Part shown: one piece after another, positions 7,046-14,618 of the stretch
Layout of the letters: every line of letters begins with the position of its first letter
Position numbering within the stretch: the stretch's first letter is position 1
Assembly (NCBI GenBank): GCA_038235385.1
Contig: JBBSTY010000081.1
Span: forward strand, 1-18,530
Direction of reading: 5' to 3'
DNA from: JBBSTY01 sp038235385
Lineage (GTDB): Bacteria; Actinomycetota; Acidimicrobiia; Acidimicrobiales; Acidimicrobilacustridaceae
Length of the DNA stretch: 18,530 nucleotides
Notes under the pieces: model-generated
What the model saw: the letters and a program-made list of their open reading frames with translations, nothing else
The model's database searches: none
What the model was told of the DNA's origin: nothing
Translations under genes and position numbers: made by a program

Positions 7046-7110
7046 GTCGTGGGTGAGACGGGTGCGCGCGCGGCGCGCAGCGCGGGTTCGGGCGATGTTG
7101 CACGGTCGCA

Positions 7111-7662
7111 TCACAAGCCCGCAAGATCGGCGAGCTGCTGGGCGACCTCACGGCCTCCGACCTGCTCGTCGGCGACCAGGATGAGGGTGTCGTCGCCGGC
7201 CACCGTGCCGAGGATGCCGTCGAGGCCGGCGCGATCGAGGGCCGACCCCACGACGTGGGCCGAACCCGGAGGCGTGCGCAGGACCACGAGGTTCGCCGAG
7301 GACGACACCTCCACGACCCAGTCACCGAGCACCCGGCGGAGGTGGTCCTCGGGCGCGAAGCGATCCTTGGGGAGCTCGGGGATCGCGTAGGCACTCTCCC
7401 CTCCCGGCACGCGCACCTTGATGGCGGCGAGGTCGTCGAGGTCGCGCGAGACCGTCGCCTGGGTGGCGGTGACGCCGTCTGCGGCGAGCAGCTCCACCAG
7501 CTCCATCTGGTTGTGGACGACGTGCTGCTCGATGAGCTTGATGATCAGGTGCTGGCGACGGGTCTTGCCCGGGCGCGTCGAACCCGCCGGATCATCTGCG
7601 GTGGTCGACTCGGACGCAGCATCCGCAGCGCCCGCCACATCCGACGACCGACGGGCGCCCAT
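7111..7662 (-). CDS. argR: Arginine repressor ArgR
   Basis: This 183-residue protein matches ArgR/AhrC, the arginine-responsive DNA-binding hexamer. A winged helix-turn-helix domain covers about residues 33-100; its recognition region is TATQATVSRDLDDLAAIKVR. The C-terminal arginine-binding and oligomerisation domain contains GTVAGDDTLILVADEQ near 150-165, the usual G-T-x-A-G-D-D-T effector motif. The N-terminal 30 residues (Ala, Ser, Asp rich) extend beyond the usual start. The ATG shares one base with the argF stop (TGATG at 7664-7660), supporting this start and coupling. It lies inside the operon it presumably controls; ARG-box-like sites are present before argC. Confidence 0.95.
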   Translation of the reverse strand: MGARRSSDVAGAADAASESTTADDPAGSTRPGKTRRQHLIIKLIEQHVVHNQMELVELLAADGVTATQATVSRDLDDLAAIKVRVPGGESAYAIPELPKDRFAPEDHLRRVLGDWVVEVSSSANLVVLRTPPGSAHVVGSALDRAGLDGILGTVAGDDTLILVADEQVGGREVAQQLADLAGL

Positions 7663-8552
7663 CAGTGCCCCACCAACCAGGCGAGGAGGCCGCGAGCGGC
7701 GTGCATGCGGTTCTCGGCCTGTCGCCAGATCGCGCTGCGGGGCCCGTCGAGCGCCTCGCCCGTGACCTCCTCGCCGCGGTGCGCCGGCAGGCAGTGCATC
7801 AGGATCGCGTCGGATGCCGCGTGGTCGAGGAGCTCGTCGTCGACGGTGAAGCCGGCGAACGCCGACCGGCGCGCGACCGCTTCGGCTTCTTGGCCCATGG
7901 AGGTCCAGGTATCGGTGTAGACGACGTCGGCCCCGGCCACGGCGTCCTGCGGACGGACCGACAGCTGCGGTCGCACACCCGCACGGGACAACTGGTCGAG
8001 GTCGGCCGGCTTCAGGCCGTACCCGACCGGGCTGGCGACGGTGACCCGTCCACCCAACATGCCGACGGCCAGCGCGAGCGAGCGGCACACGTTGTTGGCG
8101 TCGCCCACGTAGGCAACGGTGACGCCCTCGACGCCGCCGAGCCGCTCGGCGATCGTGAGGACATCGGCCAACGCCTGCATCGGGTGGCCGCGGTCGCTGA
8201 GGAGGTTGATGATCGGGACCTCGGCGACCGCCACCATGCGCTCGAGGACCTCGTGGTCGAACACGCGAGCGGCGATGACGGCGTGGAAGCACTGGAGGGT
8301 CCGGGTGATGTCCTCCACCGTCTCCCGCGTGTCGAGCCCGACCTCGTCGGATCGGATGGTCACCGGGTGGCCACCGAGCTGGGTGACCGCCATCTCCATC
8401 GAGCTCCGGGTGCGCAGGGATGGCTTCTCGAACACGAGCGCCGCACCACGGCCGTCCATGACCTGCGGCGGCGTCGGGTTCCGAGCGAGGTCGAGCACGG
8501 CCCGGAGCTGGTCGGGTTGGAGGTCGTCGATCTCGAGCAGGTTGCGAGTCAC
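7662..8552 (-). CDS. argF: Ornithine carbamoyltransferase
   Basis: This 296-residue enzyme makes citrulline from ornithine and carbamoyl phosphate. The carbamoyl-phosphate motif is FEKPSLRTR with SLRTR at 45-49 (Leu in the second place of the commoner STRTR). GHPMQALAD at 122-130, the ornithine loop DTWTSMGQE at 214-222 and HCLPAHRG at 253-260 all point to ornithine rather than aspartate carbamoyltransferase. An N-acetyl- or N-succinylornithine enzyme is less likely, given the intact SMG and HCLP motifs. The GTG start at 8552 overlaps the argD stop by four bases (GTGA), and the 3' end shares one base with argR. Confidence 0.96.
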   Translation of the reverse strand: MTRNLLEIDDLQPDQLRAVLDLARNPTPPQVMDGRGAALVFEKPSLRTRSSMEMAVTQLGGHPVTIRSDEVGLDTRETVEDITRTLQCFHAVIAARVFDHEVLERMVAVAEVPIINLLSDRGHPMQALADVLTIAERLGGVEGVTVAYVGDANNVCRSLALAVGMLGGRVTVASPVGYGLKPADLDQLSRAGVRPQLSVRPQDAVAGADVVYTDTWTSMGQEAEAVARRSAFAGFTVDDELLDHAASDAILMHCLPAHRGEEVTGEALDGPRSAIWRQAENRMHAARGLLAWLVGH

Positions 8553-9787
8553 CGGGTCACCTCGTCGCGGATCGAGGGTGCCTGGGCGCCGAGGACCGAT
8601 CGCAGGATCACGAGCGCCTCGTCGACCTCCTCGCCGCTCACCGTGAGCGGCGGGGCGAACCTCAGCGCGGTGGGACTGACCGCGTTGATGACCAGGCCAC
8701 GGGCGAGCGCCTGCGCCTGCACCACCCGCGCATCGACCCCCTCGTCGAGCTCGGCGGCGAGCAGCAGCCCCATGCCCCGCACCTCGGCGACACCGGGGAG
8801 GTCGGCCAGCTCACGATGCAGGTACGCGCCGACCGCGGCCGCTCTCGCCGGCAGGTCGTCGCGCTCCATGATGTGCAGCACCGCCTTCGCCGCCGACGCG
8901 GCGAGCGGTTGTCCTCCGAAGGTCGTGGCGTGATCGCCCGGCACGAACGCCGCGGCCACGTCCCGGCGCGCCCAGCATGCGCCGATCGGCATGCCGTTGC
9001 CGAGGGCCTTGGCCATGGTGATCACGTCGGGCACCACGCCGAGCTGCTGGTGAGCGAACCACGAACCGGTGCGTCCGATGCCGGTCTGGACCTCGTCGAG
9101 CATGAACAAGATGTTGCGCTCGTCGCAGAGGCGCCGAACGGCCTGGAGGTACTCGGCGGTGGCCGGGATGACCCCACCCTCGCCCTGGATCGGCTCGAGC
9201 AGCACCGCGGCAACGGTGGGATCGAGTGCCCCTTCGAGCTCGTCGATGTCGCCGAACGGGACGTGGCGGAACCCCTCGGGCAGCGGTTGGAAGGCCTCGT
9301 GCTTCTGCGGTTGCCCCGTGGCGTGGAGCGTGGCGAGGGTGCGCCCGTGGAACGAGCTCCAGGCGCTCACCACGACGTGTCGCCCGTAGCCGCCCCACTT
9401 GCGGGCGAGCTTGAGCGCGCACTCGTTCGCTTCGGCGCCGGAGTTGGCGAAGAAGACCTGGCCGCCGCCCCCGAGGAGCCGGTCGAGGGTGCGCGCCACC
9501 TCCCACCCGGGTTCGGTGCCGAAGAGGTTGGAGACGTGCACGAGGGTGCGGGCCTGCGCGTCGATGGCGTCGGCCACCTCGGCGTTCGCGTGACCGACCC
9601 CGACGACCGCGAGCCCGCCGAGGAAGTCGAGGTAGCTCGTGCCGTCGCGGTCCCAGAGCCGGGTGCCCTCGCCGCGCACGAACATCACCTGGGGCGGACC
9701 GTAGGTGGGCATGAGCGGACAGCCGTCCAGATCGTCGGGCGCACCCATGGCGGTGGCGTGGACCGATGCCGGCGTGGATGCGGTCAC
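8549..9787 (-). CDS. argD: Acetylornithine aminotransferase
   Basis: This 412-residue PLP enzyme of aminotransferase class III converts N-acetylglutamate semialdehyde to N-acetylornithine using glutamate. NSGAEANE is at 115-122, FHGRT at 146-150, the cofactor Asp is in LDEVQTGIGRTG (230-241), and the PLP-binding lysine is K260 in ITMAKALGNGMPIG. TTFGGQPLA follows near 290. The length is normal. Both ends overlap neighbours by four bases (GTGA with argB upstream and with argF downstream), which fixes the GTG start. The many related class III enzymes are told apart here by operon position. Confidence 0.95.
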   Translation of the reverse strand: MTASTPASVHATAMGAPDDLDGCPLMPTYGPPQVMFVRGEGTRLWDRDGTSYLDFLGGLAVVGVGHANAEVADAIDAQARTLVHVSNLFGTEPGWEVARTLDRLLGGGGQVFFANSGAEANECALKLARKWGGYGRHVVVSAWSSFHGRTLATLHATGQPQKHEAFQPLPEGFRHVPFGDIDELEGALDPTVAAVLLEPIQGEGGVIPATAEYLQAVRRLCDERNILFMLDEVQTGIGRTGSWFAHQQLGVVPDVITMAKALGNGMPIGACWARRDVAAAFVPGDHATTFGGQPLAASAAKAVLHIMERDDLPARAAAVGAYLHRELADLPGVAEVRGMGLLLAAELDEGVDARVVQAQALARGLVINAVSPTALRFAPPLTVSGEEVDEALVILRSVLGAQAPSIRDEVTR

Positions 9788-10764
9788 GAGGGCTCCTCGG
9801 ATCGTGGGACGGTCGCGACCGATCCCTGCGGAATCGGATGGTTGTCGACGGCCTGGTCGGGGACGATCATCGTCCCGATGCCGTGGTCGGTGAACAGCTC
9901 GAGCAGGACCACGTGGGGGATGCGTCCGTCGAGCAGGTGCGCGGACCGCACCCCGCCGTCGATGGCCACGAGGCAGGCCTCGATCTTGGGGATCATCCCA
10001 CCAGCGATGATGCCCGACCCGATCAGGTCGCGGATCTCGGCGGCGGAGGCCTCGGTGATGAGCGAATCGGGGTCGTCGAGATCACCCAGGAGCCCGGCCA
10101 CGTCGGACAGGTAGAGGATCTTCTCCGCCTCGAGCTCGGCGGCGATGGCGCCCGCCACCGAGTCGGCGTTGATGTTGAGCGCCTGCCCGGTGTCGCTCGA
10201 TCCGATCGTGGAGATGACCGGGATCAGGTTCTCGGCCAGGAGGCGGTCGATGATGCCCGAGTTCACGGCGGTCACATCACCGACGAACCCGAGGAGCGGG
10301 TCGCGGATGTCGGCGCTGATGAGCCCCGCGTCCTCGCCGGACAGACCCACCGCGAGCGGACCGTGCACGTTGATGGCCGAGACGATCTCACGGTTGACCT
10401 TGCCGACGAGCACCATGCGCGCCACATCGAGGGTGTCGGCGTCGGTGACCCGCCGGCCGTCGACGAACTCCGAGACGATGCCCAGCCGGGCGAGCAGGTG
10501 GGCGATCTGCGGTCCGCCGCCGTGCACCACGACCGGGCGGATGCCGACCGAGTGCAGCAGGACCATGTCCTCGGCGAACCGATGTGCCAGATCCGGATCG
10601 GTCATCGCGTTGCCGCCGTACTTGACCACCACGGTGGACCCGAAGAAGCGCCGGATGTACGGCAACGTCTCGACGAGGATCGCCGCGTGGGCCTGCGCGT
10701 CGGCGAGGCGGGCGCCGACCGCGGCAGGTCCGTCGGGCGCCCCGTCGACCTCGGGCGCGCTCAC
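9784..10764 (-). CDS. argB: Acetylglutamate kinase, arginine-sensitive type
   Basis: This 326-residue amino-acid kinase phosphorylates N-acetylglutamate. VVVKYGGNAM with the catalytic Lys K48, the glycine loop VVVHGGGPQI (78-87) and LNINADSVAGA are clear. About 40 residues precede the first strand and include a helix-like segment ending ETLPYIRRFFG. Near the C-terminus is LLELFTDHGIGTMI. These two traits are known from hexameric kinases inhibited by arginine, so feedback control at this step is likely (inference from family knowledge). The C-terminal 20 residues extend past the usual end. The GTG start overlaps the argC stop by four bases. argJ, expected just upstream, is absent. Confidence 0.96.
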   Translation of the reverse strand: MSAPEVDGAPDGPAAVGARLADAQAHAAILVETLPYIRRFFGSTVVVKYGGNAMTDPDLAHRFAEDMVLLHSVGIRPVVVHGGGPQIAHLLARLGIVSEFVDGRRVTDADTLDVARMVLVGKVNREIVSAINVHGPLAVGLSGEDAGLISADIRDPLLGFVGDVTAVNSGIIDRLLAENLIPVISTIGSSDTGQALNINADSVAGAIAAELEAEKILYLSDVAGLLGDLDDPDSLITEASAAEIRDLIGSGIIAGGMIPKIEACLVAIDGGVRSAHLLDGRIPHVVLLELFTDHGIGTMIVPDQAVDNHPIPQGSVATVPRSEEPS

Positions 10765-11804
10765 GGGTAGAGCCCGATCGTGGACAGGCCGGTGGTCTCA
10801 TCGACGCCGATGAGCAGGTTGGCGCACTGGACCGCCTGGCCCGAGGCCCCTTTGGTGATGTTGTCGAGCGCGGCGATCGCCACGACCATGCCGGTCCGGG
10901 GATCGGCGCGCACGGTGACGTGCACCGAGTTCGAGCCGAGGGTGGCCTTCGTCGATGGCGAGCGCTCCGAGACGGTGACGAACGGTTCGGTGTCGTACGT
11001 GTCGTGGTACAGGTCCAGCAACGACTCGGTGGTCGCCGATCCGGTGGGCCGGGCGTAGCAGGTGGCGAGGATGCCCCGGCTCATCGGTGCGAGGTGCGGG
11101 GTGAACAGCACCGAGACGTCCTCGGCCGCGAGGCCGCCGACCCTCGCCACGCTCTGCTCGATCTCGGGGGTGTGGCGGTGGTCGAGCAACCCGTACGCCG
11201 TGAAGTCCTCGTCGACCGCGCAGAAGGTGGTGGTCGCCTTCGGCCCCCGCCCCGCGCCGGACGCTCCCGACGCGGCATCGACGATGATGCCGGACGTCTC
11301 GATCAGGCCGCTCCGAACGAGCGGGGCGAGCGCCAGCGCGGCCGTGGTCGGGTAGCACCCGGGCGCGGCGACGGCGTCCGCACCGATGATCTGGTCGCGG
11401 AACAGCTCCGGGAGGCCGTAGGTGAACGCCGCCAGCAGATCGGGCCGGGCGTGCGCGTCGCCGTACCAGGTGGGGTACAGGTCGGGGTCGGCGAGGCGGA
11501 AATCTGCGGCCAGATCGACGACCCACGAGACGCGCTCGAGCACCTCCGGCACGATCGCCTGCGAGGCGCCGTGGGGCAGGCCCAGGAACACCAGGTCGAG
11601 ACCGTCGAGCGCGTCGACCGCGTAGGTGTCGAACGCGCGGTCGCCGTACACGGGCGCCAGGCTCGGGTAGAGCGAGGCCATGGGAGCCCCGGCCTGGCTG
11701 TCGCCGGTGGCGAGCACGACGTCGAGCGCCGGATGACCAGCGCACAGACGGAGCAACTCGACACCGGTGTACCCCGACGCCCCGATGATGCCGACTCGAA
11801 TCAT
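10761..11804 (-). CDS. argC: N-acetyl-gamma-glutamyl-phosphate reductase
   Basis: This 347-residue NADPH-dependent reductase makes N-acetylglutamate semialdehyde. The dinucleotide-binding loop GIIGASGYTG is at residues 5-14, the active-site cysteine is C150 in AAPGCYPTTA, and the base is H211 in DHRHTPEIEQ. The DAASGASGAGRGPK segment near 176-189 is also typical. It is the first gene of the arginine cluster. The ATG at 11804 has no Shine-Dalgarno sequence upstream. A promoter with -10 TAAGCT at 11816-11811 would place the transcription start on the ATG itself, so the mRNA is probably leaderless. Two ARG-box-like sites overlap this region. Confidence 0.97.
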   Translation of the reverse strand: MIRVGIIGASGYTGVELLRLCAGHPALDVVLATGDSQAGAPMASLYPSLAPVYGDRAFDTYAVDALDGLDLVFLGLPHGASQAIVPEVLERVSWVVDLAADFRLADPDLYPTWYGDAHARPDLLAAFTYGLPELFRDQIIGADAVAAPGCYPTTAALALAPLVRSGLIETSGIIVDAASGASGAGRGPKATTTFCAVDEDFTAYGLLDHRHTPEIEQSVARVGGLAAEDVSVLFTPHLAPMSRGILATCYARPTGSATTESLLDLYHDTYDTEPFVTVSERSPSTKATLGSNSVHVTVRADPRTGMVVAIAALDNITKGASGQAVQCANLLIGVDETTGLSTIGLYP

Positions 11805-11819
11805 TGCAAGAGCTTACAA
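11804..11819 (-). promoter_or_regulatory. ARG-box-like operator 2 (proximal, overlaps argC start)
   Basis: Minus strand TTGTAAGCTCTTGCAA is a near-palindrome (TTG-TAA, four bases, TTG-CAA) matching the layout of ArgR half-sites. It covers the argC -10 box and the first base of the ATG. Its centre is 20 bp from that of the distal site, two helical turns, as in paired ARG boxes. Confidence 0.55.
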
Positions 11820-11839
11820 GTGCCCGTATGTTTATGCAA
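11811..11839 (-). promoter_or_regulatory. argC promoter, probably leaderless
   Basis: The -35-like TTGCAT (11839-11834), a 17-bp spacer and the -10 box TAAGCT (11816-11811) put the predicted start at about 11804, the A of the argC ATG. The -35 matches consensus only in TTG; the -10 fits the actinobacterial TAnnnT form. Both boxes lie within ARG-box-like sequences, so ArgR binding would block polymerase. Confidence 0.5.
11824..11839 (-). promoter_or_regulatory. ARG-box-like operator 1 (distal)
   Basis: Minus strand TTGCATAAACATACGG resembles known ARG boxes (TGcAT, four A/T-rich bases, ATnCn). It stands out as an A/T-rich island in very GC-rich DNA. It contains the -35-like hexamer of the argC promoter and is paired with the proximal site at a 20-bp centre-to-centre spacing. 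Confidence 0.55.
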
Positions 11840-11857
11840 ACCGAGAGCGGGGGCCGG

Positions 11858-12133
11858 TCAGTCCGAGCTGTCGGGCGTCTTGTTGTACTCCCCCGCCAGG
11901 CGGTCGAGCTGCTCCTGGGTGGCGACCTTGACATCACGGGCGGCGAACACGCGCGAGACGATGGCGACCGTCGCCAGACCGAGGGCGATGAACACCAACC
12001 CGAAGACGATCCCCTTGGAGCCGCCGTAGAAGGGGATGAACAGCACACCGATGATGATCAGGACGACCGCGAGGCCGACCATGATCTTGCGTTGCGGCGA
12101 GTGCTGGATCCCGAACAGCAAGGTGGTGAACAT
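11858..12133 (-). CDS. Small two-helix membrane protein of unknown function
   Basis: I do not recognise a named family for this 91-residue protein. It has a basic N-terminal stretch, a first membrane helix at about 17-36 (KIMVGLAVVLIIIGVLFIPF), a short Gly/Lys turn, a second helix at about 41-62 and a charged tail (RDVKVATQEQLDRLAGEYNK) that looks amphipathic and would lie in the cytoplasm if both ends are inside. The start is ATG at 12133 with a good Shine-Dalgarno sequence GGAGAGG four bases upstream. It stands alone between pheT (106-bp gap) and argC (53-bp gap, containing the argC promoter). Base composition matches its neighbours. Confidence 0.85.
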   Translation of the reverse strand: MFTTLLFGIQHSPQRKIMVGLAVVLIIIGVLFIPFYGGSKGIVFGLVFIALGLATVAIVSRVFAARDVKVATQEQLDRLAGEYNKTPDSSD

Positions 12134-12239
12134 CGGACCTCTCCCGGCGGGGCCGACGGGCAGCGAGGGTGATGGCCGACCCCGATGACGGCCACACGGG
12201 TCGCGGTGGGACCCGACGCTCAACCTACCCCGGGCGGCC

Positions 12240-14618
12240 TCAGCCGCGGAGGACCGCTGCGTGGGCGTCGGACACCGCCGCCACCACCCGGCTGCGCACC
12301 TCGGCCGCGTCGGCATCGGTGAGCGTGCGATCGCGTGCCTGGAGGCGCAGCCGATACGCCAGGCTCCGGGTGCCCGGAGGCAGGCCCGGGCCGCGATAGA
12401 CGTCGAAGAGGCGGACGTCGGCGAGGAGCTCGCCCGCCGCATCGATGATCGAACGCTCGATCGATGCGGCCGACGTGGACTCGGGAACCTCGAACGCGAG
12501 GTCGAAGTCGCTCGATGGATGCCGACTGATCGTCCGGTACGCGGCGCGGCCATGGGCCAGGCCGGAAACGGCATCGAGGTCGAGCTCCAACCAGGCGACC
12601 CGCTCGGTGATGGCGAAGCGGTCGAGCACCGTCGGGTCGATCTCGCCGACGGCGCCGATCACCAGATCGCGCCCATCGGTGTCGTGCGCCACGATCTCGG
12701 CTGACCGGGTGGGGTGGAGTCCGGCCACCGGCACCTGCTCGAGGCGGGTGTCGGCGATCGCGACGGCGTCGGCGAGCACGTGCCAGACCTCGACGGCGCC
12801 GATGGCGTCGTCACCGGCGAGCGCCACCCCGAGGTGCTCGCGCTCGTCGGGGAGCTGCTGGCCGGCCGGAGGACGACCGAACACCTTGCCGATCTCGAAG
12901 AGGCGGATCCCCGGGTGGCGATGCGATGCGTTGTACGCCACCGCCTTGAGCAGGCCCGTGCGCAACGAGGTGCGCAGCACCGACTCGCCTGCATCGAGCG
13001 GGTTGGTGACGGTGACGAACTCGGCGGGTAGCCCCGTTGCCTCCACGTCGGCGGCGGACACGAACGGGAGGGGCATGGCTTCGTCGAGCCCGAGCCCCAC
13101 CATGGCCTGGCGCACGGCGCGACGTTCGGCCTGACGGTCGGTGAGGCCCCCGGTGCGAACTGCCGCCGGCACCGATCGGGGAATCCGGCTGTAGCCGTGA
13201 TGCCGTGCGATCTCCTCGATGACGTCGGTCTCGGTGGTGGTGTCGTACCGGAAGGTCGGGATGGTGACGTCGAGCACCCCGGGCGCCGAGGTCCCGACGG
13301 GCGCGACGCCGAAGCCGATCGGGGTGAGCAGCTGAATGATGGCGTCACCGCCGAGCTCGGTGCCCAGGAGGCCGTTGACGCGCTCCATGCGCACCGGTAC
13401 CGGTGCCCGGTCGGGCAGGTCACCACGCTGATCGACCACGCCGGTCGCGAGGGTGGCGCCCGACGGAGCGAGCAGCTCGGCGAACCGGAGCGCCGCCAGC
13501 TCGGCGATCTCGGGATCGGCCCCACGCTCGAAGCGCATGGATGCCTCGCTGCGCAACCCGAGCCGTGCACTCGACCGAGCGATCGACATGGGATCCCACC
13601 AGGCCATCTCGAGCAGGACCGCTGAGGTGGTGGATGAGATCTCGGTGGAGGCCCCGCCCATGACCCCGGCGATGCCGATCGCGTGGTCGTCGCGATCGGC
13701 GATCACGCCGTCGCCCTCGGTCAGGGTGCGCTCCACCTCGTCGAGGGTGCGGATGGTCTCGCCTGCCCGTGCCCACCGCACGCGCAGGGACGAACCGGTC
13801 ACCTTGTTGAGGTCGTAGGTGTGGCTCGGCTGACCGAGCTCGAGCATCACGAAGTTGGAGGCGTCGACCACGCTGTTGATGGGTCGCATGCCGAGGTGCG
13901 TGAGGCGGTTGGCGATCCAGGCGGGCGACTCCCCCACGACGATGTCGGCCAGCACCCGGACGAGGAAGCGACCGCACAGATCGGCGTCGACGATCTCGAC
14001 CGAGACGCCGGGAGGCATCTGCCCGTGCTCGACGACGACAGGGGCCAGTTGGGTGAACGGCACCCGCATCCGCGCGGCGAGATCTCGTGCCACCCCCGCG
14101 ACCGACATGGCGTCGGGCCGGTTCGGGTTGATCTCGAGGTCGTACAGGACATCGGGCTCGATGCCCAGGGCGACCGCGATCTCGGTGCCGGGAGCGGCCG
14201 AGGGCGGCAGGACCATGATGCCGTCGTGGTCGTCGCCGAGACCGAGCTCACGGGTGGAGCACAGCATCCCGTTCGACCACTGGCCGCGCAGCTTGCGACG
14301 CTCGATCTTCATGCCGCCCGGCATCGTGACGCCGAGGGTGGCCAACGGGACGTGATCGCCCACGGCCATGTTGAACGCGCCACAGCAGATCTGGAGCGCC
14401 TCGCCATCTCCCGCGTCGACATCGACCAGTTGGATCTTGTCGGCGTCGGGATGAGGCCGCAGGTCCAGGACCTCGGCCACGACGATCCCACCGAGTCCCT
14501 CACCGATGCGATCGATGGACTCCACCGCCATGCCGAGGTCGCTCATCTCCTCACCGAGCGCGACCGGATCGCCCTCGAAGGGGGCGAACTCGCGCAGCCA
14601 CGACAGGAGGACCTTCAT
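12240..14618 (-). CDS. pheT: Phenylalanine--tRNA ligase beta subunit
   Basis: This 792-residue beta chain of the (alpha-beta)2 PheRS binds tRNA-Phe and edits mischarged Tyr-tRNA. The N-terminus MKVLLSWLREF is typical. An EMAP/OB-type tRNA-binding domain spans about 40-150 (VAEVLDLRPHPDADKIQL, RGQWSNGMLCSTRELGL). It is followed by NPNRPDAMSVAGVARDLAA, the B3/B4 editing region, a B5 domain (near 400-470) and a catalytic-like core. A ferredoxin-fold anticodon-binding domain covers 696-792 (SRHPSSDFDLAFEVPE, DVYRGPGLPPGTRSLAYRL). Length and domain order are those of a full bacterial PheT. Its ATG shares one base with the pheS stop (TGATG), so the two subunits are probably made by coupled translation. 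Confidence 0.98.
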   Translation of the reverse strand: MKVLLSWLREFAPFEGDPVALGEEMSDLGMAVESIDRIGEGLGGIVVAEVLDLRPHPDADKIQLVDVDAGDGEALQICCGAFNMAVGDHVPLATLGVTMPGGMKIERRKLRGQWSNGMLCSTRELGLGDDHDGIMVLPPSAAPGTEIAVALGIEPDVLYDLEINPNRPDAMSVAGVARDLAARMRVPFTQLAPVVVEHGQMPPGVSVEIVDADLCGRFLVRVLADIVVGESPAWIANRLTHLGMRPINSVVDASNFVMLELGQPSHTYDLNKVTGSSLRVRWARAGETIRTLDEVERTLTEGDGVIADRDDHAIGIAGVMGGASTEISSTTSAVLLEMAWWDPMSIARSSARLGLRSEASMRFERGADPEIAELAALRFAELLAPSGATLATGVVDQRGDLPDRAPVPVRMERVNGLLGTELGGDAIIQLLTPIGFGVAPVGTSAPGVLDVTIPTFRYDTTTETDVIEEIARHHGYSRIPRSVPAAVRTGGLTDRQAERRAVRQAMVGLGLDEAMPLPFVSAADVEATGLPAEFVTVTNPLDAGESVLRTSLRTGLLKAVAYNASHRHPGIRLFEIGKVFGRPPAGQQLPDEREHLGVALAGDDAIGAVEVWHVLADAVAIADTRLEQVPVAGLHPTRSAEIVAHDTDGRDLVIGAVGEIDPTVLDRFAITERVAWLELDLDAVSGLAHGRAAYRTISRHPSSDFDLAFEVPESTSAASIERSIIDAAGELLADVRLFDVYRGPGLPPGTRSLAYRLRLQARDRTLTDADAAEVRSRVVAAVSDAHAAVLRG

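Noticed and set aside
5890..7056. 388-codon plus-strand frame opposite argG
   Set aside because: It lies exactly antisense to argG, which is unmistakable, and its product is low-complexity Val/Asp/Arg-rich sequence.
7085..7120. Possible third ARG box upstream of argG (ATGTTGCACGGTCGCAT region)
   Set aside because: The half-site spacing and A/T-rich centre of the argC sites are missing; the resemblance is only a few bases.
8404..8430. SLRTR instead of STRTR in the argF carbamoyl-phosphate motif as a sign of altered substrate
   Set aside because: The Arg-Thr-Arg residues that bind carbamoyl phosphate are kept and the ornithine motifs are intact. I regard Leu here as ordinary family variation.
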